Shown here piece by piece: positions 1 through 11,600 of a DNA stretch of 64,000 nt; position 1 is the first letter of the stretch; every line of letters begins with the position of its first letter. The position numbers and the translations under genes were made by a program. This DNA is from Limnomonas spitsbergensis (taxonomy: Eukaryota; Chlorophyta; Chlorophyceae; Chlamydomonadales): positions 1,922,001 through 1,986,000 of the forward strand of contig JAYJMM010000021.1 of assembly GCA_037349105.1 (NCBI GenBank). Reading direction: 5' to 3'. The notes under the pieces are model-generated. The model made no database searches. It was given only the letters and a program-made list of their open reading frames with translations, and had not been told where the DNA came from.

Positions 1-1680
1 AACTGGCAGTAAAGCAGCCAGCGTGGAGGGTATCCTTGGAGGGGCCTGTGCTGGAGGTGGCCGATAAGCGGGAGGGAGTGCAGCGCAACGGATGAGGTAT
101 ACTGCCGCGTTGATCAGCTCCTGGCAAGGGCCATGCGGATGGTGGCTGGATGACCAGCTGCTGGTCGTACTAGGGTGTCCCAACCTTTGAATTTGTGCCC
201 TGAGGAGGATCACCCTCATCCGCCACAACTGGAGGGGATACGCAGAAGCACATCCGAAGTGAATAAAAGCTGACCATTGTACCTGCAGTCAGTCAGAGTG
301 GGCGGCAGACCTCAGCCTGAGCTTGAAATTTGGGGAAAATTACTAGGGCACCGGTATGGTACACACCGCGAGTGAACGGAACGTAGCAGACTGCTTATCA
401 GTAGTGAAAGTGCGATGACACTATGTGCCATGATGTTGCACTTTGACGGCCAGTATGAGGGATGCGAGGGTAAAAGATCAATCATACGAGTCATGCATCG
501 GACTACCAGCATAACACCAGAGTTGTACTGAGTGGCATGCACCGCACCATGGATGAGGTGGACTAAGTGACAACTGGATCAAGGAGGCTTTATTCCCATC
601 CCTGTCCCCCCTCTTCATTTTTTTTTGCCAATCGGTGACAGGCCCCCATGCACACGCCCTCCTGTGGGCTAGACAACACGCATGGTAAGGAAGCATTCAT
701 GGGGATGATGGTGACTGCAAGTGCTAAAAGTCAGGACCAGCTAAGGATCACGTCCTGCTGGCTCATCAGAGCCTTGCAAATAGAGAGATGCAGGGCGTGA
801 TGCCAGCAGCATACTGCAGGCAGAAAATCAAATCGCCGATATCAAGGTGCAAAGAGGTGACTGATGCTTAATAAGGTAAATACTAATACGTCGCCAACAG
901 TATGGCAATGGAGTACGGCATTCTCTGTCCACTCTCTGTAGTGTGCTATTTAGCTAACGTAAAGAACCAGGGCAGTAAGTTGAATGTTCATGTTTTCCAT
1001 CCAACGGGGAGGGGGGGGGGGGGTAAACTACGACTAAGCAAGGTTAAGCCCCCTCCAATTGCTTGTTCGTGTGTACGGCCCCGGAACCGCCCCGCCCCTA
1101 CGGACTATATGGGGTAGTAGTTACCGGGGGTCGGGAAAATAGTGACTTCTGTAGGGGAAAAAGCGTGGAAGTAGGGGGAAAGTAGGCATCTCGCGCAGCG
1201 CTGCGCTTGCTATTAATGTAGCTACTTATTTGGGGGAAGGTGCACCTCTGGGTGAAGTTGCGGCCAGCAGTCTCCCTTGTGGAGGAAGTAGCCTGCACCA
1301 GCCCGTCGAATGTCAGTGGACACCGAGCGAATGAAATCAAAATTAGGGTACCTATATTAAACATTTCGCTAAGCAAATCCAGACTGGTCACTAGTCGACC
1401 AAAAGGTGGTGCACAGTCATGGCACACTGGCACACCTCTCACACTTCTGTCGGCATGCACAAAATCAGCAAGCACACAAGAATCAACAAGCCTCATTGTC
1501 ATTTAAGAGGCAACCAATAATTATAATGCCATAAGTTGGCACCCACCAGCATCCAACCCCATGCAAAGATACTCATTCATACCTATGCGGCATCATGAAA
1601 AGATGAGGACAGTCATTAAAGAATGCACTGAAACAATTTGCTCAGTCTCATAACACTCGTCCCCTACACTTAAGAAGCTA
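1..1680. other. No gene recognised
   Basis: I see no coding chain here. Open frames are short and lack recognisable motifs. A 13-14 bp G run lies near 1010-1022. The stretch may hold the downstream flank of the degenerate minus-strand gene that ends at 1681. Confidence 0.5.
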
Positions 1681-2469
1681 CTACTCTACTCTAGGCTTCT
1701 TCTTGCCGTTCACAAAGGCCTGGTATGCCGGGCATGTGACCCGGTGCTTGCTGAGAACCAGACCATCCTGGCCAGGCTTCCAACCACAACGGCAGGACTT
1801 GGGTCCCTGGCCCTGCTTGTTGGGCCTCTCTAGATTCGCCGTGCTAGGGTGTGCTGGGCGGGATCCTGGATCAGGCTGCTGGCTAGGCTCCAGGTTCTCT
1901 CCCTTCCTCTTGGCGCTGGCCTTGGCAGCCACCATCATGTGCCCAAATGCAGAAATGACGTTCTGCACAATAGGAGAGACAACATGTGGGGCAAGTGCAG
2001 TGGAAGACAGAGCCTCCATCATGCCAGCTGCCCCCCTCCGGCTCAACTCCCTCGCAACTGTCCGGTCAAATGCTGCAAGCTGCTTTTCAGTCTTGGGGTT
2101 CAAAGCATTGCCTTGCTGCCCGGCAATCTGAGGAACTTGCAAGGCATTGATGACCTCCTGATTGTACTCCCTGACCATGCTGACAAAATCTGTTTTAACA
2201 CCCCTGGTGTGTTTGGGTAGGCTCTCATTGAACATAGCAATCTCCGCAGTGGTGCTGATGGGGCTGCTGCAACTGAGGATGGTGGCACGTCGAGCACCCA
2301 TGTGTTGTCTCACCCACATTCCCTTCCTATGCCTTGGCTTCGCAACTCCCACCTTGTTGTTGCATGCTCGACTGGTCTCCAGCGGCCTCCTCAGCCTGGA
2401 GCACTCAGCCTGTGTGACACCTGGCAGGGGGGATGGAGTGCATGCTGCTCCTTGTCCTGACCCCTGGTG

Positions 2470-2860
2470 GGTGGAGGGAGCCCCGGCTGCTACTAGCTGC
2501 TGCAGCAATGCCGGCAGGAGAGACCTCTGAAGGGGGGGGGAGGAAGAGGCAGCTACTCCTGGCTGCACAAACACCCCATGCCCCGACCCTTGGTGGGTGG
2601 AGGGAGCCCCGGTTGCTACTAGCTGCTGCAGCAATGCAGGCAGGTGAGACCTCTGAAGGGGGGGGGAGGCAGAGGCAGCTGCTCCTAGCTACTGTAGCAA
2701 TGCGGGCAGGGGAGACCACTCAAGGGGGGGGGGAGGCAGAGGCAGTTGCTCCTGGCTGCATGAACCCCCCATGCCCTGACCCCTGGTGGGGAGACCTCTG
2801 AAGGGGGGGGGGGGCAGAGGCCACATGGAAGGGAGAGGGGGCACCTGTCGGCCCCAGCTT
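2470..2860. repeat. Irregular G-rich tandem repeat
   Basis: Four to five partial copies share AGCTGCTGCAGCAATG, GAGACCTCTGAAG and a following run of 8-10 G. Spacing is irregular, roughly 63-130 bp. The repeat lies inside the degenerate Cys-rich gene and generates spurious open frames on both strands. Confidence 0.8.
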
Positions 2861-3262
2861 TTGCAATGCTGCCTACACAAGCTGCAAAAGCTGGTCAGGC
2901 TGAGACTGGGCCATCTTGGAGACAGCATCTTGCAGGTCTGCACCCTTCCCAAGAGAAAGCAGGTCCTCCAGAGGCGGGGCATCTGCTACCTTCCATGCAT
3001 GCGGTGCCCCACGGCGGTTGCTGTACATCTGCCGTCCTGCCTTGATGATCTCTGTATCAGGCATGTTGCTGGGGACTAGCTTGGTCTGAAGGTGATCAAA
3101 CAAGAACTTCTCCTCCGTGGGGGGGGGATCATTCACACCAGGGAAGGGCTAGTCATTGCCGGCAGACTGGGCTGCAGTATTGGCAGTCACCATCAGAGGA
3201 AGGTCATAGCAACTGTAGTCGCGCTCCCCGGCACACGCAGCTGTCCTGTCTTCAGTTCTCAA

Positions 3263-3460
3263 ATCAGAGCAGTTGCATTTGCCATGCATGCTTGTATCCA
3301 ATCATAAAGCACAAACTGTATCAATCAGAGCAGTTGCATTTGCCATGCATGCTTGTACCTAATTATAAAGCACAGGCTGTATCAAATCAGAGCAGTTGCA
3401 TTTGCCATGCATGCTTGTATCCAATCATAAAGCACAGACTGTAACAAATCAAAGCATGCT
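3263..3460. repeat. 61-62 bp tandem repeat, three copies plus a partial
   Basis: ATCAGAGCAGTTGCATTTGC recurs at about 3263, 3324 and 3386, each followed by CATGCATGCTTGTA and AAAGCACA. A truncated copy follows near 3447. It sits between two coding blocks of the degenerate minus-strand gene. Confidence 0.9.
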
Positions 3461-4216
3461 AGCTTTATGTTCAACCCTATGCACCTCTGGCCTGGAGATC
3501 ATGGTAGCTTTGGCCATGGCCTTCTTCCGCTCTGCATGCTCAATAACAGCGTGAGCCCAGGAGCGCATGCGCATGTCATTGGCGACGCGGACCATGTGGG
3601 CAGTGCTGCTGCCGTTGCAAGATCCTGCACTGAAGTACAGGGCTGCTGTGTTGGTCAAACCAGCATTGGCAGATTGGAAGACCTTGAAGGGGAAGCTGTG
3701 AGCCACAGCAGCCGGGAGCAGGCTCCTCATCTCCGGGTCTACGTCGGAGTATGCTTTCTTGCAGGACTTGCAGTACCAGCGCCGACAGACAAGGTACGTG
3801 TCAAGGTCCTCAGCACCAAGACCTTTGACGAGCTTCGCTGTGTCGCCCGACCCATGGCCGTCCAGCTTCCCAGAGCAGCTAGGACACTTGCGAGGATGTG
3901 CTGCTTCCCCATGCAACAGCAGTGGGTCCCACCTCTGCACTTTCACGAACTACAAAGCTTCGTCCCAGTCGGACGTGCTCTGGTGTCTGCTGGACTTGAC
4001 ACTGCACGGCTCAAAGATGAAGGACCCATTCAAGAGCTGTTTCGCTGGACAGCTGGGCCCCTTGATGCTGCCTTTGCACAGCTGCCATGGCTCCACAATG
4101 GCATCGATGACATCGATGACGACCCGCTGCAGTTCCTGTGGCGTGATGTCAGTGGAATCGTATCCCAGCTGCAGCTCCAGGTCACAGATTACCGTTCCAA
4201 CGAGATTAAATTGCAA

Positions 4217-5811
4217 GGTCCTTTAATGACTGGCCTTAATAACTGGCCTGCATTCTTCCCCTTGTTGGGACAGACACGAAAGGTCCTGTGCGTACTCATG
4301 TTGAAAGCATTGGGTATGAGCCTGAATTGGATGTGTATTAACCGGGGAGACGCGGTATTGACTCTGGCACGATATATATTTTCAAAAGAAGTCACAGTGA
4401 CATCTTGCAACTTCTTCCCTTTTTGCCCCTGTTCATACCAGAGGTGACTTGCCTACTTTACTGCCTAGACCCCAGGTGACCCCACGAGGTGACCCCGTCC
4501 GCACCTGCACATGCCCTCTGAAAAGTCACAAACCCGACTGCTCTGCCGTTTTTAGTACTGCGCAGTAGCACCTCTGATTATTTGTCCACTTGTCGGCCAG
4601 CTGTCGATTCCTTGCCGGCGGAAATTGTGTGTCTCGTGCCTTTTTGCCAGCCCATGAAGTCTTGAGCAAAATACCCGAGTGACTGACAGAAAGGAAGGAA
4701 CGGAAAGGGATTGCTAACCGATTTCAGTTGAAGTATGGGGCCTTGTCGAGGTTTTGAAGGTCGAATGCGAGTTCATTTTGCCACCGATGCAAGTGAATCT
4801 TAGCGCAAAACGCTAGTCAGCTGCCTTTGTATCATTTGTTTGACACCCGTGAAAGCAGTCGTTTAGACTTCGGACATGGTTCAGCAGCGTGGCAGCCGTA
4901 AAGACAGCCTTGCTTGTTTGATGGTACTTATCGAAGTAAGAAGTCACGAATAGTAGCCTGTTCAGTCCATAGCGTCATGAAGCAAGCACACCCGATGTAG
5001 CCGGGGCCTCGATTAATCCGTACCCTACTAGTTCCATGCCAGGCCCTGTGAGAGAACAGCAGCACAGCACGCCGCTGACGCTGTTAAACGCGCTATTCGA
5101 AATCAGAAGCGGCGGAGAGAACGGTGCGCCTCCTGTTGTTCGCGCTGTTTGTCTGTTCAAGTGGAACTATGCATGAGCGCAATAGTCTGATGGCGCTGAA
5201 CCACAAAACATATCCCGTCAACAACCCTTGCGGATGCAGCCCGTGCATGCCAATTTTTTGGGCGGTGACAAGCAAACCGCTATCAGCTACATTTCAGCGA
5301 ACAACCAGAGGCCATGTCTGCTGGCAATCAGCCCAAGGCAAGCCACAGGGCGGCTCAGCAAAAGTGGTCCATCACTCACTACCACAAACAATAATGCATG
5401 TTTCAAGTATTGCAACACTCCACCACCACGCGTCACTCGGGCAAAGCGCCACGCAGGCGCTCATTACAATATCATATTTTTGGAGGTGGTCGGACGGAAC
5501 TAACGGGGTGCACCGTGACATCCTCTGGCAAACATAAATGACAGGCGCTTTGGGGTTTACGCCCAGCACCCGAAACGAAACTCGTCGAAGTCGGTCATGT
5601 TGTGAAATTGTCCATGACACTGCAATTATTCGTATTCGAACTGTTGATATGATGAATGTAGCTCTTCCTGAAATCGTTCATCGGGATGGTGTCAAGCGGC
5701 CTGATGCCCTGCTGTACTCGGCGATGGCGAAAGCCGAGGTTGGTCACAGGGATATACAGGTTGGAACAAACTGCCCTAGTCATAACAATCTCTCTATTCA
5801 CGTTCCCGTAG
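4217..5811. other. Intergenic, no gene recognised
   Basis: No motif or splice chain is recognised. The plus-strand frames at 5124-5537 and 5538-5816 could include 5' exons or leader of the methyltransferase-like gene that follows. Nothing in their translations supports that. Confidence 0.4.
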
Positions 5812-5820
5812 AATAAAGTG

Positions 5821-7650
5821 GGAGGTGGAGAGGGGCTGGAGGGAGTTTACGGCAGCATCACTAGAGTGGGCACCTCATTGGTCCTGAATGCATTCAAAGA
5901 GCACTCTGACTTTGGATCAGAGAGTGTCCTCCTAGACATCGGATCAGGCCTCGGAAGGTGAGGTGTTCCAGCTTGTGTCATGGACTGTCATCTGCCAAGA
6001 AATAAGACAGTATGTTCATGCAGCCGCCCGTTGCATGCATGCATGCAGGCCACTTCTGCATGCAATTGTCCACAGTGGCATTTCTGCAACATACGGCATT
6101 GAGGTAAGCTGCAGGGGGGCAGGAAGGTGTGTCCCAAGAGTGTACATGTATGACTCCTTGAGTCTTTGCTCGTTAGATCTGCAAGTGTGAGGTTTAGCCT
6201 CGCACGCCATTTGATATGTAGACTTCACATCCAAATAGAGCACATTGCCATTCCTGTGAGTGCAAGGGGTGCATGAAGTGATCCCCAACAACTAGATTGG
6301 GGAATTAGGCATGGTTAGTTAGCGGTCATGGTTAATTAGCCGTCTGACATGCACACTTTGCTTTCTGATGAAGGTGGATCCCGTCAAGTGTCAGAAGGCA
6401 TGCCCTTTTGTGAGACTCAGCGTGGGTGAAATGTCCGGTCATGACATCGTTTTCCCCAAGAGCAGTTTACCCAAGTTCATCTGCGCACCTATTGAGCAGG
6501 TCGGAGCCCCAAATCATTTTGATGCTCTACTGAGGGAAACCTACAAGATTATCATCCACCGTAATCTCTTACATTGTCTCGTGTACCGTTATGCGTATCA
6601 AAGTGGATAAGAATCCAATATTCCATATTGGTGCCCAAGGTATCCCGAAGTATCAGCTTGCCTGTGGCCAAAATGCTTTCCCCTTCAGATACCATCCCTG
6701 GAGCCTGCCACCCACATTTACTCGGCATGGGAGGGTTTTGCTAGAGCCGCCATGGAGGCAGTTGGAAAGCTCTTTGCTGCATCCAGGACGGCAAAGGTGA
6801 GATTGACCAAACCCTTAGTACAGCTCAATCAGAAGTCGCTAGGTTCATGGACAAGGCCATGCGGTGGTGCAATCTTATGACTGGGCTCATTCTGATCATG
6901 GCCCATGCGGTGGTGCAATCGTATGACAGGGTTTAATTTGATCATGGCCCGTGGTACAGGCCCCTGACAGCCCTTAGACTCGACCCTAAGCTTCCCCCAC
7001 GTGTATTGCAGGCTATCACCATCGTGCAACGCTCGTTCAGGAGCCGTGACCCCGCAGAAGAGATGGAGGAGATGGGCTTTGGGACGGTCCGGCTAGTGGC
7101 TTGCATACCTGTCTACATGGCAGGCAGCAGGCGCCGCCTCACAGCGTACTGCTTTGTGCGGGATGCTCCGCCAGCTGTCTCAGGTGTTCACACCGTTCAC
7201 ACTTCGCATCATGCTGAACCTGTTGCGGCGAGCCCTGCCGGTGACCTGTCCATGATGCCCTGCTTCCAACCCCATAACGTGATGGACGTGCTAGCAGCCC
7301 AGGCCAGGGAGCGGGCCAAGACCAAGGCGGCAGCTTCGGAGCAGGCGCAACAGCGGCGGGCTGCGTCAGAAGACAATGCGGGCGCGTGCAATGTGGCCGC
7401 TTCACTGGGCAGCGGGAGGCAGCAGTCACGTGGTCGGAGCGGGGCCGCGGTCAAGGCTAAGGCTTCATTTGCCTGTGTTAAGGCTGAGGCTCGCAGCCGC
7501 AGCCGCAGCCGGGTGGCCAAGGACATCAAGCCCTTTGAAAATGATAAGCAGCAGGAGGATTTCAGTGGGAGCCAGACATCGGACCGGACAGTGACGGTGG
7601 AGGAATCCCATCACGGATATGGTCTCCGCAGGAGGGGCGTTGCCTTATAG
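5821..7650 (+). CDS. SAM-dependent methyltransferase-fold protein (partial model)
   Basis: Exons seen: about 5821-5957, 6049-6103, 6374-6409, 6689-6796 and 7012-7650 (stop). Phases join across each listed junction. The first exon has GVYGSITRVG, then VLLDIGSGLGR, the glycine-rich SAM-binding motif I of Rossmann methyltransferases. It continues into PLLHAIVHSG and a GIE motif. The fourth exon carries PATHIYSAWEG, typical of a DOT1-like class I methyltransferase group found in algae and protists (from memory). The fifth begins AITIVQRSF and ends in a low-complexity Arg/Ser/Ala tail with RSRSRSR. The N-terminus is not resolved, because an in-frame TAG at 5809 forces an upstream splice. The family usually has about 40 residues between CQKACPF and PSLEPATHIY, so an exon between 6410 and 6688 is probably missing from this model. 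The substrate is unknown. The Arg/Ser tail hints at nuclear location, which is inference only. Confidence 0.65.
6846..6965. repeat. Two-copy tandem repeat in the methyltransferase intron
   Basis: CATGCGGTGGTGCAATC recurs at about 6858 and 6903. Each copy is followed by TATGAC and GATCATGGCC, with a period near 46-48 bp. It is intronic, between the exons ending 6796 and starting 7012. Confidence 0.8.
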
Positions 7651-8682
7651 ATGCTGCTAATAGGCGATGCGGTGGCAAAGCATCTAATTCTTGCCAGACC
7701 ATCTGCTGGGTAAACTCTCGATAGCTGCCTCGTGTGATAAAATCATTTCATTAACGTACGATTTTATTTGCAGCTCGTTTGGTACTAACAAGGCTTGTGG
7801 GACTTGTCGTAAAACACGCTTTCCACTTCACTTCGTTACATACAACCATGCCCTACCATTTGGCTCTGCCCTTTCTTTCTAGCCTCCATTTTTGTATGCT
7901 AATTTGTTGTCGGCTCCAGATAGCTATATCATATTGAGTACTCGTATCTAATATCAATGTGCCACATATTGGTTGGGCACGATTGAGTTTAGAGGTCGCT
8001 GCTTGACACTTAAATACCGGGTTACATTGCCTATTACCTTTTATCAAAAGTGTTTGTTGAAGCAAACGATTTGCCCCGGGGTAACTTGTCTTCACACACT
8101 GCTACTCTGTGCTCTTTACTAGGATAAATAACTTTCAGATGAGGTTTCAAACCCGCAGGTCCCAAGTGAATTGCGATTTTGAAAGTCACTAAAAACAATT
8201 GTTACACGGGACAAGTGCCTGCAAATAGGTTTTGAGTACCAGTAAGAATTTAATTAGGATAACAAAATTGTATGGGTAATCCCTGAGGGCTTCCGACCAG
8301 AAAGCAACCACGCCATGGCCTAGTCATAATGCAGATGATTATACCGGTGAATAACCCAGATAATTGACTTGAGCACACGAAAAGTAAACCGCTCCCTGCT
8401 CTCCAGATACCCGGTACAACAAGAAATATGATATGACTGATATGAGCTAATTATCAGTAGTCCCGAATGCTCCAAAAGGAATACAAATGTGCTCGGTAGG
8501 CAAAGAAATTGGAGGAACACAGCCATGACCAGAGGACACGGCACACCCTAGCTCAGCTCCCCGCCCCGATTCTGTACATTGGAACCTGTACAATATATAA
8601 CATTCGAATCGAAGCCTACAGCTGTTGGGTGCTGTGCACTCCCTCTCTCTTGCTGTAACAAGCAACATTTTAGGCATTCAAC
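7651..8682. other. Tail-to-tail intergenic region
   Basis: It separates the stop codons of two convergent genes, at 7650 on plus and 8683 on minus. The sequence is more AT-rich than the exons. No coding chain, RNA gene or repeat array is recognised. Confidence 0.6.
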
Positions 8683-11600
8683 TCATGGTCTATCACACAT
8701 CACAGAGGCCAGAGATCTCAATTTCGAATGCCGAATCAGTGCTGCCCCAGTAGCCTCACAGCATTGGTGCTGAACATGCCTTTGTGGATTTTCTGATGCG
8801 TCATTAGGTGTGGCCAGTTCCGTGGCTTGACGTGGAGCTTGCGAGGCAGGCTCAGCAGCACTTGCTGTCTCCCTCCTCTCTGAGTCAATGTCATGCAGCC
8901 ACTCTCTCATGTCCTGAAGGTGCAACAGGAGGAGGTACAGCACAAGGAGGAAGTTCGGCATCCTCTTTGCAAGTGGAGGTGCACCCTGTAATAGGAGGCT
9001 CTCTCAGCTTCATTGCTCTTGAAATCCTGCGGAGCATAAGATTTGATACATGGGACAAGTGCCGAAGAAACAGTTCAAGCGTTAATTAACTTAACCACAT
9101 GGTGGAATGAACCAGTAGCCCCGTGGGACTTCCAGCCTGCCAACAACCACATCATGCAGCAAGGCATGGCATGCAATTGCAAAAGTAGGAAAAGCTTTCC
9201 TCTCAGACTTCAATACTATCACCCGTTGACCACAGCCCGAACCCCGCCAACAGCCTCGTCCTCTTCATATATTGCCAGGGAAGCCGCTCTCAGATTCCAA
9301 GGGGATTCCCTCTTCCCTCTCACCTGCAACGTGTCAATGTCTTGAAGTTTGGGGAGGGTGTCCAGGGGCGCAATAGTGAGACCAGCAGCAGCGGCCCTGG
9401 ATAATGTGTCCGACAGGACAGAGGAGGAACTCCACGCCATGTCCTGGGGTGCAGAAGGGTGGGAAAGGTGGAACGCGTAAGCCGTCCACATCAGGCATAT
9501 CATCATTGCGTCTAGATCACTTGGAAAGGAGGGTTGGCAAGACGCTAGCAGGCGCAGGCAGTCGCGTGCAGCGCTGACAAGAGCGAAGAGGGGCGAATGT
9601 GCGAACGATGAGCAGTCACAATGTGCTCCTGCAAAGCGTCAGCCTCCTGATGGTGATCAGTGTTTCTTTTCTCGTGATTCAGCTACCTGTCAGCTACACT
9701 CCGGCCTCCGGCCGAAGGCCCCATTTGTCGCCAGCCATGCTGCCTTGGCCACGAGTCATAGGCCTGCCCAAGTTTGGTCCCAATCGGGCCTCCGCGGCCG
9801 TGGAGCGGCCTGCCCAAGGTGGCCTTGTAGCCGAAAAAAGAAACACTTGTGGTGATGACCCTGCTCACCTGGACAAGGCTTGCCTTTACACTGTGTGCGG
9901 GGGGTCAGCCCTGTCATGGTGTAAAACTATCATGGTTTGGGTCTGGCTCACCTGGAAGAGGCTGGTCTCCACACGTTCAGCCAGCCCCAACAGATAGTAG
10001 CCGCCATCCTTAGCAGGGCCCACCACCATCTGATGCAGGCAAGACACACGAGGGGTTTAGGACAATAACCACATCAGGGAATGGACGTCATCCTTGGCAG
10101 GCCCACCTCCATACAAAGGGGATTGCATGGCCGCACGCATAAGGGTGGCAGTGCATGATGTGACAATCGCATCAGGGAATGGACGTCATCCTTGGCAGGC
10201 CCACCTACATACAAAGGGGATTGCATGGCCGCACGCATAAGGGTGGCAGTGCATGATGTGACAATCGCATCAGGGAATGGACGTCATCCTTGGCAGGCCC
10301 ACCTCCATACGAGGGGAATGCATGCATCAGGGATTGTGTTTTGAGCGGAAGGGCATACATGAGACGCAGCGGGGCCATGATGAGGGTACAAGAATGGCTC
10401 AGCTTTATAGGTCGTTAGGTACAATAGTTTGAAAACATGTGTTCCCCGTCTCTTCCCAGCCGCACATTGTGGCTGTCGAGCGCATTGGCTGCGGTGTCCA
10501 GGACTTGCGCGCTGATGTCAGGAATATCAGTCCCAATAATCAACACCTGTGAGGGTCGGAATTCAGGGACCAAGGATCAGCACCAGGGATGGCTGGAGGA
10601 TAGGGTGAGGGAGTTTTGTTTGTGAGCCATTGGGCTGCCAGGTTGAGATGTTTCTGTCTCGGCCGGCCTAGGCTCGGAAGCCCATCAGGTCATAGGCGCC
10701 TGAATTAGGCGGACCGCTGATGCAATACTGTTCATACCAGTCTTTTTGTAAGGCGATATATGGCCTCAGGCGACAAATACGGGCAACAAACATATAACTA
10801 AACTTTGAAATCTGTAGCCCAGTCGAAAAACGTCACTAGGGGGAGAGAGAGGGAGGGAGAGAGGGAGAGAGAAGGGGAGACAGAGTAGGGAAGAAGTGAT
10901 CTCGTCAGTGATCTTGCTGTGATCTCGCCAGGCTCAGCCAAGGACGAGCGGACTTTCTCTGGCCTGAAGTTTGTCAAGAAGGATCAGCCAAGAAGTAGTA
11001 CCTCAGCCATTCAGCCAATATAGTCAGCGCTGTAGGAGACTAGCAGTGTAGACATAAGCAGATAAAACCTCTTTCACTGACTGACCAACTTATTAATTGG
11101 ACAGTGTACATGTATCAATTGACTGACTGAGTGAGGGCAACTGACTGGGTCAATTGGCCATATTATAAGCATTTGCAGTGAAGAAATTCATAAATGCACC
11201 ACATGATGTCTCTGAGCCCTGGGGGCTTCGCCCCCGGACCCCCAGGCGGGGGGGCTCGGGCGCCCCACCGCACCCTCCCCACCGCTGCTTCGCCGCGGCG
11301 CTGGCGCGGTCACACTTTATTCACACTTGGGGCTACAACACAATTAATTGCTGAAACGAAGACAAAAAACTGGTTCATACTTAAAACACAATTTTGGCAC
11401 CCTTGTAGTTTTCCAACCCAGCAATTAAGGCCTCGCTTGCGTGGCCAACAAACCCAAGACTTTTACGAGCTGCATTGTGAGGTGGGTGGGTACCTTCCGA
11501 ATCCAGGGCTTTTACGAGCTCCATGATGAGGCGGGGGATGCCTCAAATACCCATATCTCTTTCGAGCTCCAAAGGCGGGGGGGATGCCTTAGGGATCCAT

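Larger units (their letters stand above)
1681..4216 (-). pseudogene. Degenerate Cys-rich (DUF6729-like) transposon-associated gene
   Basis: Three minus-strand blocks look like one gene: 4216-3449, 3136-2873 and about 2640-1681. The first block has paired cysteines (HPRKCPSC, then CRRWYCKSCKKAY), followed by DPEMRSLLP and FPFKVF. That arrangement resembles the DUF6729-type zinc-binding domain common in multicopy algal and animal genes; the family name is from memory. An in-frame TAG at 3949-3947 splits this block between DWDEAL and the following KVQRWDP, with no good intron to remove it. The last block ends with KSCRCGW and a basic C-terminus at stop 1681. Blocks two and three are separated by G-rich tandem repeats that keep frames open artificially. 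The gap between blocks one and two holds 61-bp tandem repeats. The stop and the repeats point to a decayed copy. Stop readthrough or an unrecognised intron are alternatives. Confidence 0.5.

Noticed and set aside
3467..4447. 326-residue plus-strand frame
   Set aside because: Antisense of the Cys-rich domain block on minus, which has the recognisable motifs.
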